64,000 nucleotides of DNA, from assembly GCF_014762685.1 (NCBI RefSeq), contig NZ_JABURM010000006.1:856384-920383 (forward strand), written 5' to 3'. The notes beneath the pieces are model-generated. The model saw only the letters and a program-made list of their open reading frames with translations, did no database searches and was not told where the DNA came from. How positions within the stretch are numbered: position 1 is the stretch's first letter; the number at the start of each line of letters is the position of its first letter. The translations under genes were made by a program, and so were the position numbers. Below, in pieces: positions 53,266 through 61,900 of the stretch. The stretch is from Gracilimonas sp. Its GTDB lineage: Bacteria; Bacteroidota; Rhodothermia; Balneolales; Balneolaceae.

Positions 53266-54375
53266 TTGTTACTTCATGTAATTGAGGGTATTAACAGAAC
53301 GTTTGAGCTAAAAAAAGTTCTGGAAGCATGCATGGAAGCTACGCAAATAGTCATGAATGCCGAAGCCAGTTCATTGATGTTGCTGGACGAAAAAACCGGC
53401 GAGTTGAATGTCAGTATTCCTACCGGACCGGTAAAAGAAGAAATTACAGGTACGGTTATCCCTAAAGATAAAGGTATTGGGGGTTGGGTTTTGTCATATA
53501 ACAAACCCTTTATTTCTAACGATGTGTCCGAGAGTGATATATTTTGGAAGGACCTTTCTACTGATTTCATCACCCGGAATATTATATGTGTGCCTTTGAG
53601 GGATACTGAGAGAAATATTTTTGGAGTGTTACAGGCGATCAATAAAAAGAAAAATAAATCCTTTACGGATAGTGATTTGCAAGTACTGGAATCACTGGCT
53701 TTGCATGTTTCTACAGCTATTGAACGCTCCAGGAAATATGAGGAAATGGTCCGAAAGCTGGAGGATCGTGAAGTCGAAATTTCTGAAATTCATCATCGGC
53801 TCAAAAATAATCTTTCCACCATTTGTGCGCTGCTTGAATTTGACTTGAGTGATCTTAAAGACCCGAAATCACGAAGAGCGCTTGCTTCTACTAATTCAAG
53901 ATTGAAATCAGTTGCAGAAGCTCATTCTTTGCTGTATGAACAAAAACAAATGGCATCTGTAGAACTTTCAGAGTATTTAAGGTCTGTCATTCAAAATGTT
54001 GAACGCATCTTCGAAGAACCGGAGAAAGACATTAATGTTCAGGTAAGATTTGATACGATTGAACTGGATGCAAACCGGGCAATGCTTTGCGGATTAATGG
54101 TTAACGAATTGCTGATTAACGCATATAAGCATGCTTTTGTGGATCGGGATACAGGAGAAATTGTTGTCAACCTTAAAAAAACGCCTAATAATAAGATTGC
54201 AGTAATTGTTACTGATAACGGGATTGGCATTGGGCCAACAGGTGACTCAGAAGAATCATTGAAACCCAATGGTCATTTTATTTTGAGAGCATTATCGAAA
54301 AAATTAAAGGCTGATCTGAGTTTTGATGAAAATCCTGATATTGGAACCGCAATTATTTTTTCATTCCGGGCTTAA
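53266..54375 (+). CDS. GAF-domain sensor histidine kinase (HisKA_2 family)
   Basis: 369 residues from TTG 53266. The GAF domain covers about 12-155 (LEACMEATQIVMNAEASSLMLLDEKTGELNVSI, IPKDKGIGGWVLSYNKPFISND, ICVPLRDTERNIFGVLQAINKKK). The HisKA_2 domain follows with phospho-acceptor His177 in HHRLKNNLSTICALLEF. The ATPase domain has NELLINAYKHAF and TDNGIGIG. No membrane helix and no receiver domain. The frame continues upstream to 53203 with protein-like sequence (SNLKKDIASHFPEG then VGRKDLLLHVIEG), so the true start may be an ATT codon at 53206, giving 389 residues. Its stop overlaps that of the convergent monooxygenase gene by 4 bp. Confidence 0.88.
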   Translation: MLLHVIEGINRTFELKKVLEACMEATQIVMNAEASSLMLLDEKTGELNVSIPTGPVKEEITGTVIPKDKGIGGWVLSYNKPFISNDVSESDIFWKDLSTDFITRNIICVPLRDTERNIFGVLQAINKKKNKSFTDSDLQVLESLALHVSTAIERSRKYEEMVRKLEDREVEISEIHHRLKNNLSTICALLEFDLSDLKDPKSRRALASTNSRLKSVAEAHSLLYEQKQMASVELSEYLRSVIQNVERIFEEPEKDINVQVRFDTIELDANRAMLCGLMVNELLINAYKHAFVDRDTGEIVVNLKKTPNNKIAVIVTDNGIGIGPTGDSEESLKPNGHFILRALSKKLKADLSFDENPDIGTAIIFSFRA

Positions 54376-55511
54376 ATCCACTGTTTTTCGAGTCCTCTCA
54401 TCGTAAATTTTTTTGCTACTTTTGTTTGAATTGGGCTTTTCAACATCCCCCGAATAAAAATATTTCTAAGAAAAGGAATAGCTTGTTTTCGGCCTAAAAT
54501 CATATTTATTTCTGCTCTCAGAGCTACTTTTTTGGCAATCTTTTGCTGCTTTTGGTTGTAAACATCGGTATGGCGTGTGGAAAATGTTTTCGAAAGTTCC
54601 CAGGCATCCAGCCAGCCTAAATTCATTCCCTGTCCTCCGATAGGACTCACTACATGAGCAGAATCTCCGGCAAGAAAAACTCGTTTTTTGGCAAAAGTTT
54701 CCGCCATAAAATGCTGTACGCCAAAACTGCTAAGCATTGTGTTTTTTGCGGATGCCAGGTTATACCCAATTCGGTCTAAAACGAGTTTTATGAGTAAGAG
54801 AGGGGTTGGGTTTGAAATATATGAATCCGTTTTTACCACCCATCTCCGCATTCCATTGGGTAATGGGAAACATTCAATAAGTCCATCTTTGGGGAGAAAG
54901 ACGGCAGCATCGGGGCCAAATTCAGTGGTGTCTTCAAAATCTCCCATAATGTAGGTGTCATTATAATGCTTGCCGGAATAGTGAATAGAAGCCTGTTGGC
55001 GGACAAGGCTGTTTTTCCCATCACAACCCACTATAAAGTCTGCTGTTAAATGAGAGTTTTCATGATCTGACGTATAATTGATTTCGACCCGGTTTTGATC
55101 TTGATTGAATTGCTGAAATTCTGCCCCGGTAACAAGAACATTGCTATCCAGTTTATTTAATTCGTTCCGTAAAATACTTTCTGTAGTGAACTGAGGACAG
55201 GCTAAAATATAATTATGAGGTTTGGGGCAGCGTTCAAATGAAATTTTACCAAGTGTTTTATTTTCGGTCAGGGCTATTCCTTTCCTTATTTTTAACCCGT
55301 GTTCAAGAAATGATGTTGTAATGTCCACTTTATCGAAAAGCTCCAGAGATACAGGATGTATACCGAGGGAGCGGGAATCAGCGATAGGATTTTTACGTTT
55401 CTCCAATACCCTGCAGTTAATTCCTTTTTTGAGTAAGCAAATAGCCAGGAATAACCCCACCGGGCCGCCGCCTATGATTGCAACCGGTATGTGATTTTCA
55501 GGACTTGTCAT
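54372..55511 (-). CDS. FAD-dependent monooxygenase of the type III PKS operon
   Basis: 379 residues of the p-hydroxybenzoate-hydroxylase-like group. The FAD motif IIGGGPVGLFLAICLLKKG is at 12-30, the DG motif VGCDGKNSLVR at 161-171, and the GD motif FLAGDSAHVVSPIGGQGMNLG around 279-299, so all three are intact. It should hydroxylate an aromatic or quinone-type substrate using NAD(P)H and oxygen. Its start overlaps the end of the methyltransferase gene by 14 bp, and with the polyketide synthase further upstream it forms one operon. A SrsC-like role, hydroxylating a resorcinol made by the PKS, is inferred. Confidence 0.88.
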   Translation of the reverse strand: MTSPENHIPVAIIGGGPVGLFLAICLLKKGINCRVLEKRKNPIADSRSLGIHPVSLELFDKVDITTSFLEHGLKIRKGIALTENKTLGKISFERCPKPHNYILACPQFTTESILRNELNKLDSNVLVTGAEFQQFNQDQNRVEINYTSDHENSHLTADFIVGCDGKNSLVRQQASIHYSGKHYNDTYIMGDFEDTTEFGPDAAVFLPKDGLIECFPLPNGMRRWVVKTDSYISNPTPLLLIKLVLDRIGYNLASAKNTMLSSFGVQHFMAETFAKKRVFLAGDSAHVVSPIGGQGMNLGWLDAWELSKTFSTRHTDVYNQKQQKIAKKVALRAEINMILGRKQAIPFLRNIFIRGMLKSPIQTKVAKKFTMRGLEKQWI

Positions 55512-56193
55512 GAATAAGTAACAATCGAAATGGAAACATGCTTTTTACTTTCCAGGATGAGGGTGACACGGCTAGCAATTCTTTAAAGGTAAAGCTCCGT
55601 TTTATGGAGGTTAAGCCGTCTTTGGTAATGAACGAGTTGTTGAAAATTAACCGGGAGAATAGGTTGAAAAGAACATAGCCGATGCTACTTCTTTCAATAT
55701 CGTTGAAAATGACTTTCCGGGAGGCAAGTTGTTTTGCTTCATTCAGGAGGAGGGGAACCTGATTATCATGAAGGTGATGGAGAACGTGGTTGGAAATAAC
55801 AAAATCGAACTTCTTGTGTTCACTTACCAGGTCTGTAGATGAGGCGTATTTCCAGTAAATCTGTTTTGCTGGATATTCAGCTTGTACATAATCAAGTGCC
55901 CGGCGGTCAATGTCGATAGCTGTAATTTTAAGATTTATGCCATCTTGCTCTGCCCACTCAGATAATTTAACGGTTACATCACCGCCACCAAACCCAATAT
56001 CCAGTAATGAGTATGCTTTCTCTTCTTGCATCAACGGACGTAATTCTTTTTTATAGACTTTCTTCCATTGGGAAAGTAACCGGTTGATGACTGAAAATTG
56101 TCGGTATGTGTTATTCAGCAATACCTGATTGCAATCTTCACGATCCATCTCTTCTGTGAGTTGAGGCTGTCTTTTAGTTAAAAACCGGAACAT
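55498..56193 (-). CDS. Class I SAM-dependent methyltransferase of the type III PKS operon
   Basis: 231 residues. SAM-binding motif I is YSLLDIGFGGGDVTVKLSEW (about 61-80), motif II ITAIDIDRRALDYVQAEYP, and motif III region KFDFVISNHVLHHLHDNQVPLLLNEA. The C-terminal part is hydrophobic (IGYVLFNLFSRLIFNN), suggesting membrane proximity or a lipophilic substrate. It starts 13 bp after the polyketide synthase stop and overlaps the monooxygenase gene. An O- or C-methylation of the PKS product is inferred. It is unrelated in fold to the integral-membrane methyltransferase SrsB. Confidence 0.88.
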   Translation of the reverse strand: MFRFLTKRQPQLTEEMDREDCNQVLLNNTYRQFSVINRLLSQWKKVYKKELRPLMQEEKAYSLLDIGFGGGDVTVKLSEWAEQDGINLKITAIDIDRRALDYVQAEYPAKQIYWKYASSTDLVSEHKKFDFVISNHVLHHLHDNQVPLLLNEAKQLASRKVIFNDIERSSIGYVLFNLFSRLIFNNSFITKDGLTSIKRSFTFKELLAVSPSSWKVKSMFPFRLLLIHDKS

Positions 56194-56206
56194 AGAATTG
56201 ATCGAT

Positions 56207-57307
56207 TCATTTAGGATGATGCACTGCCATCAGACTGCTTTCGATTGTAAGCCCCGGACCGAACGCCATGGACATGATATTTTGCCCGTGTTCAAGTTTA
56301 GAGTTCATTAATCGTTTTAATACAAATAAGACGGTGGCACTACTCATATTTCCATATTTGGCAAGCACATCGCGGGATGCCGAAACCTGGTGATGTTCTA
56401 ACTCCAAAACACTTTCTATTTTATCAATAATTGACCGTCCGCCGGGATGAAGAGCCCAATAATCAATGTCCTTTCCCGAAAGGTGATATTGATCATAAAG
56501 TGGCTGAATGGCCGGCTCCAGATTATCCCGGATAATATCCGGGACGTAGGTTGAAAGTATCATATCAAATCCGGCATCACCGATCGTCCAAGCCATATCT
56601 TTTTCTCCGTTTGGGGCTAACGATGATGCAAATTGAGTGAGTTCAAAACTTTGCTTTTTTGGGGCTTTCGAGGATACAATTATACCGGCTGCACCATCAG
56701 AAAAAACCGACCCTGAAAGTAAATTGTCAATGTCATTTTTAAACTGAAAGTGAAGGGTACATAACTCAGCACTTACTAATAACACTACGGCATCAGGGTC
56801 AGCAATGCAAAAAGATTGTGCCATTTTAAGAGCGGGAAAAGCGGCGTAACATCCCATGAATCCCACATGAAACCGCTGGGTTGAGGGTTTCAATTTCAGG
56901 GCTTTCACAATTTCATAATCCGGGCCCGGAGCGTAAAATCCAGTACAAGAAACGGTAATTACATGCGTAATTTCATCTGAAGAAAGGTGAGGATTATCCG
57001 CAAGTAGCTGCCTGCTTACATCTACAAAAAGTTTTTTCGATTCGGTTTCGTAAACCTGATTTCGAGTGGCTGTGCCGGGATTGCTTTTTACTTCTCCGTT
57101 AAAAAACAATGTACCATTTTGATTAGGTACAAAATCTTCTATTACCGAGTGGCGTTTTTCAATCCCGGACTGGGTGTATATTCGGTGAATGAGAGCCCGG
57201 GTTTTTCGATCCGTGCCAATATGCTTCTTCATGACCTCTCGAATATGCTGTTGGTCGCTGGAGAATGGGGGAACGGAGGTAGATATGTCGTGAATGAAAA
57301 CAGGCAT
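56207..57307 (-). CDS. Type III polyketide synthase (chalcone/alkylresorcinol-synthase family)
   Basis: 366 residues from ATG 57307 (MPVFIHDISTSVPPF). An ATG at 57346 would add 13 residues (MGLDNTRKLLFYC) that are not family-like. The catalytic triad is complete: Cys121 in TVSCTGFYAPGPDYEIV, His287 in WALHPGGRSIID and Asn320 in YGNMSSATVLFVL. GFMGCYAAFPALKMA and FSDGAAGIIV are further thiolase-fold marks. Such enzymes extend an acyl-CoA with malonyl-CoA and cyclise it to pyrones or resorcinols. With the downstream methyltransferase and FAD monooxygenase this matches the srsABC composition for methylated phenolic lipids. Starter unit unknown. Confidence 0.94.
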   Translation of the reverse strand: MPVFIHDISTSVPPFSSDQQHIREVMKKHIGTDRKTRALIHRIYTQSGIEKRHSVIEDFVPNQNGTLFFNGEVKSNPGTATRNQVYETESKKLFVDVSRQLLADNPHLSSDEITHVITVSCTGFYAPGPDYEIVKALKLKPSTQRFHVGFMGCYAAFPALKMAQSFCIADPDAVVLLVSAELCTLHFQFKNDIDNLLSGSVFSDGAAGIIVSSKAPKKQSFELTQFASSLAPNGEKDMAWTIGDAGFDMILSTYVPDIIRDNLEPAIQPLYDQYHLSGKDIDYWALHPGGRSIIDKIESVLELEHHQVSASRDVLAKYGNMSSATVLFVLKRLMNSKLEHGQNIMSMAFGPGLTIESSLMAVHHPK

Positions 57308-57388
57308 GCAGTAGAATAACAATTTACGTGTGTTATCCAAACCCATTGCTGAGTGAGTTCATTCACATAATTTAACAGGGTTGCTTAA

Positions 57389-58729
57389 CTACCGTGCTTT
57401 AGTAAGTTTATTAAACCGATAATTATGTAAAGCAGCCGCAACAGTTAACCCGCAAATCAATCCAATCCAAAGTCCTTCAGGGCCGTAACCCATGGAGATA
57501 CCGAGAATGTATCCAATTGGAAATCCTATTAACCAGTATGAGATAAAGTTTACAACCATGGGGATTCGGGTATCTTTCAATCCTCGTAAAGCCCCAAATG
57601 CCCCTACCTGAAGGCCATCGGAAATCTGGAATATAGCTGCCATAAATATCAGGGAAACAGCTACACGAGCTACTTCTATATCATTGGTATAAATGCCTAT
57701 GATAAAGTCTGGTGCGAGGAAAAGGAATAGAGCCGTGAAAGTCATAATTCCTGCGCACATTGCGATACCTATAAAACCGCGAAACCGTGCTTTTTCAATT
57801 GAGCCCTGCCCAAGAGAAAAACCCACCCGTTGAGAAATGGCCATTGAAAGTCCGAAAGGAATCATAAACATGGTAGCCGCCACATTAATCGCAATTTGAT
57901 GGGCTGCTGCTGCTTTCACACTTAACGTCCCCATGAGCAAACTCACGGTGGCAAAAAGCAAAACTTCCATAGTCGAACTGATTCCATTTGGAACACCTAC
58001 TTTGATTAACTCACCGATATACTTCCATTCCGGTCCGGTAGTTCGTGCAAAAATATTAAACCGCTTAAATGGTTTGAAAGAAAAAGTAAAAGAGAGAAAG
58101 ACGATTGCTCCAAATAAATTGATAATGGAAGTAGCATAGCCGGTTCCTATAGCTCCTAATGGAGGAAACCCCAATTTTCCATACATTAAAACATAATTGG
58201 CACCTACATTTAGAACCAGACTGACTGCAGCTATATACATGGCTGGTTTGGTGACGGACAATCCTTCGCTGAAATAGCGGACACCCGCATATGCCAATAA
58301 GGGAAGGATTCCCCATGAAATGGCTTTTAAATACCCATCCGCAATGGGAATAATTTCAGATGTCACTCCCACTAAGTTCATTACAATATCGAGATTTCGA
58401 ATCAGGAAAAAGCAAGGAATAGCGAGCATCAGTACCAGCCAAAACATTTGACGCGCACTTTTACCAATTTCTTCAAACTTACGTGCTCCCAAAAATTGAG
58501 AGACAATAGGATTTATGGCGATAAGGGTTGCCATGCAGAAAATTCCAATGGGCATGTAAATGGCATTCCCAATGGCAACTGCGGCCAAGTCGAGCGCAGA
58601 AAGATTACCCGCCATGACGGTATCGGTAAAGTTAAGCCCCATACGCATAAGCTGTGTCGCGATAATAGGGCTACCAATGGCCATTAATTTCAGGCCTTCT
58701 TCTTTTATTTCTTTTTGTTGATTCCTCAT
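57389..58729 (-). CDS. MATE-family multidrug/metabolite efflux transporter
   Basis: 446 residues with 12 hydrophobic segments, the normal MATE size. Typical positions: MRMGLNFTDTVMAGNLSALDLAAVAIGNAIYMP near the N-terminus, AINPIVSQFLGARKFEEIGK in the loop, and VPNGISSTMEVLLFATVSLLMGTLSVKAAAAHQIAINVAATMFMIPFGLSMAISQRVG at the start of the second half, followed by the symmetric GALRGLKDTRIPMVVNFISYWLIGFPIGYILG. It pumps organic cations or metabolites with Na+ or H+. It lies 81 bp upstream of the polyketide synthase on the same strand, so it may export that pathway's product; this is inferred from position only. Confidence 0.93.
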   Translation of the reverse strand: MRNQQKEIKEEGLKLMAIGSPIIATQLMRMGLNFTDTVMAGNLSALDLAAVAIGNAIYMPIGIFCMATLIAINPIVSQFLGARKFEEIGKSARQMFWLVLMLAIPCFFLIRNLDIVMNLVGVTSEIIPIADGYLKAISWGILPLLAYAGVRYFSEGLSVTKPAMYIAAVSLVLNVGANYVLMYGKLGFPPLGAIGTGYATSIINLFGAIVFLSFTFSFKPFKRFNIFARTTGPEWKYIGELIKVGVPNGISSTMEVLLFATVSLLMGTLSVKAAAAHQIAINVAATMFMIPFGLSMAISQRVGFSLGQGSIEKARFRGFIGIAMCAGIMTFTALFLFLAPDFIIGIYTNDIEVARVAVSLIFMAAIFQISDGLQVGAFGALRGLKDTRIPMVVNFISYWLIGFPIGYILGISMGYGPEGLWIGLICGLTVAAALHNYRFNKLTKAR

Positions 58730-58993
58730 AGTAAATGGGTGAAAAAGGTACGGACAATTACTAATTAAAAGTGATAGAGTTTGGCTGTCAGGGTGATTGT
58801 CAAAACTCTCTCTTTTTTTTCACACGGAGGCACTTACGGAGGAATCTCTAAAGTGTTAAGCATTAATTACCAAAAATATAGAGGAGTCATCCAAATAGAG
58901 CTGATTAATCGGACTTTGCCATATTAGATAAAGTGTTTTACAAGCTTAAAAGTTCTGTTGAAAACTAACCGTTTAGATGTTCCTTAATGTTAA

Positions 58994-61900
58994 TCATTTA
59001 TTGGGAAGTTCAACTCTGAAAGTCGTGCCTTTGCCCGGGGTTGAAGTAAATGTGATACTGCCACCATGTTCTTCCACAATTTTTTTGGTTATGGCAAGCC
59101 CCAATCCCGTGCCACTGGATTTAGTGGAGAAGTTCGGAACAAAAATTTGATTGCTGCTTTCTTCGGGAATTCCTTCACCGTTATCTTTTATAAAGATATT
59201 GATGGATTTATTATTTTTATCTAAAGCTGAACTTAAAATGATTTTACCACCATTGGGCATTGCCTCATGTGCATTTTTGACCAAGTTTATCAAAACTCTC
59301 CGCAGTTCATCCTCAACTCCGTTCACCCATAGTTCTTTCTCACTTAAATTTATTTCTATGATGAATTTTTGATCAGTATCATATAGTTCAGCAACAGTAG
59401 AGAGCAGTCCATTTATTTCAACAGGCTTAAATTCCTCATCAGTAGGTTGTGCAAATTTTGAGAAGTCGGAAGCAATTTTACTTAACGACTCGATCTGTCC
59501 AATCATGTTTGCAGTAATCTTTTCAATCTGAGGTTTCATTTTGTTGAAGTCTTCATCGGATACATTTAGTTGCCGCTTCAGGTGTTGCAGGTTCAGTTTC
59601 ATGGGTGTTAGCGGGTTTTTGATCTCATGCGCAACTTGCTGAGCCATTTCTTTCCATGCGGCTTCCCGTTCAGCTTTCGCTAAATCTTTCTGTAAATCCT
59701 TTAGGCGATATACCATCACATTGTATGCATTGGTCAGCGAACCAATCTCATCCTGGCTTTTTACAGGAAGGGTGGTTTCCAGATTCCCCCCGGAAATTTT
59801 TTTAAGCCCTTCACGCAAGGCTTCAAGGGGGGCTGTCAACTGGGTTGAAATAAGGGCTGCCCCAAGTGTGAAAAGCCCAAAAATAATCACATAAAAACCT
59901 AATAGATAACTGGTTGTAGAAAGCAGTTGTTCATTGAATTTTGGCGCTTCCAAGAAAGTGGGAATGGCAATGATACCTGCAATTTCAGCCTCTTCATTCA
60001 GCCATGGCTGATAACCGATCAGTAATTCCTGACTTCCGAGTTTTAATTTTCGTGTGACTTGGTTATTCCCTTTGTTATAGATGGATTCATAGACATCCCA
60101 AGGCAATAGTCTTGGCAATAAATGCTGACTGTAAATTTGTCCGGTTGTAGATATATCCACGGTTTTGTTTCGATAAAGCGAAGCGTCTGCATCTAAAGTA
60201 GAGGTTAACTCGTTAAGTGGGATTTGGGAACTGTTTGGCGATTGTGTTTCATGCAGGGATACGGCTTCTGTTAAATTTTGGAGTTTATTTAATAGCTGAT
60301 CCTGAACGCTCTTTTGGTTCTGGTTTTTTATGGCATAATAAGTGGTTGCAATTAATGCCATTAAACAAATGAGGGAAGCAAAAATAAAACGGTCGATCAG
60401 TCGGTCCCTGAATCTCTTGTTATGTCCCAGCAGTTTTAGATCGCTTTCCCAAAATATGGTTCCAAGTATAATTAAGCCGGCTATTAAAATGCTAAAGAAG
60501 AATCTGAAAACAGAAAAAAGGTGGTTGTCAGGGCCCGGTTGTTTGGTTGCAGCTCGAATAATCTGTTGATCAGATGTGGCAATAAAAAGTTCACGAATAC
60601 TTTGGTTTGCGAGCCCGGAAACGCGCTGATAAATAGATTCTTGCTGAATTTTTTGAGTGAGTTCATCCGGTAATCGCAGATATCCTGGGAGATCAAGAGG
60701 AGTGCCTACAATATTTCTGCGTGCCGCACTACCATCTATATACTCAGTAATACTTATGGATGCATTCCAGTTTTTACGGCCCTCGGAGGCTATAACTGCC
60801 CGAAGAGGTTTGTTAAATTGAGGTCGTTCGCGATAAACCGAACATAAGATCCATCCTATCCGCGTTTCTGAATTATTTTCATAAAGAGGAATCCACGCCC
60901 GCCGAAAAGAAGAATAGTTAGAATTCGCTTCATTCAATGGACGCTCTCTTACTACAGGCCGAAGATTGTTTATTCGAATTCGTTCTTCCTGAAAAGGAAT
61001 CACTAACGAAAGCATATTAAAGGCACGAGTCCAGGCCGGAGAGTCAAGATTTGAGGAGTACTCGCCTATAATTTCACCTTCATTATTTACCAATTGTGTG
61101 GAAATTGAAAAACTTTCCCATCCCTCCGAAATTAATTGCTGAGTTTGTTGGGTAAATATATTTTCAACAAAAGCTGGTTTTTCTATTAAATCCAAAGCAG
61201 AAAGTTCTGACATGGATTGTTGAAGATTGGTTAGCAAGTCTCGTGCGATACGTTCAGCTTCTGTTGCTTCTTCTTCTACAAAGAGCTGGGCAGCCTCTTC
61301 CAATTGATTGTTAAGTCTATCTGAGTATCCCTTATACATGGCAATGTACGTGATGCAGACGGCAAAGAAGCTAAACAGTAAAAAGAGCCTTAAGTGTGAA
61401 GCTCGTGAAAAGACAGATTTATTTTTATAAGCCTGAACAATGCAAATTAGTATAATCGCAAAAAATGTCACTGTGGTTAGTAAAATCCATAATGATTGTA
61501 CCGGATATAAATTCAATGTAGTAATAAGGAATATGCCTGATGCAAAGCCTGTGATCATTAGCGAAAACGGAATGAAATATGACTTTTTACTGAGATTCAT
61601 CAGAAACCAACCAAGCAGGCTGAGCAGAAAAGTGACAGACAATACAAAAACTCCTGAGATCACATAAAAAAGCAAGGTTTGCCAGTCGGGAAATACCTCT
61701 AAATCTAAAACAGGAATTGAAGATTGGACAAACAAAGAATAGGTCTCAAATAGAAAAAAGTAGAGCAGAAAAGAACTAAGAATACCAAGAAAGAAAAAAG
61801 TTAGAAAGAGAGTAAACTTTGGTTTTTCATCCGAATTAAATTCCGCGTTTAAAAGTGGGTTATAGCAAACAACGGTAATCAGTAAAATAAAAATGGAGTG

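Noticed and set aside
58776-58809. Hairpin AGAGTTT/AAACTCT followed on the plus strand by CTCTTTTTTTT
   Set aside because: Looks like a terminator, but no plus-strand gene precedes it; the neighbours are on the minus strand and the stem is only 7 bp with a 20-nt loop.
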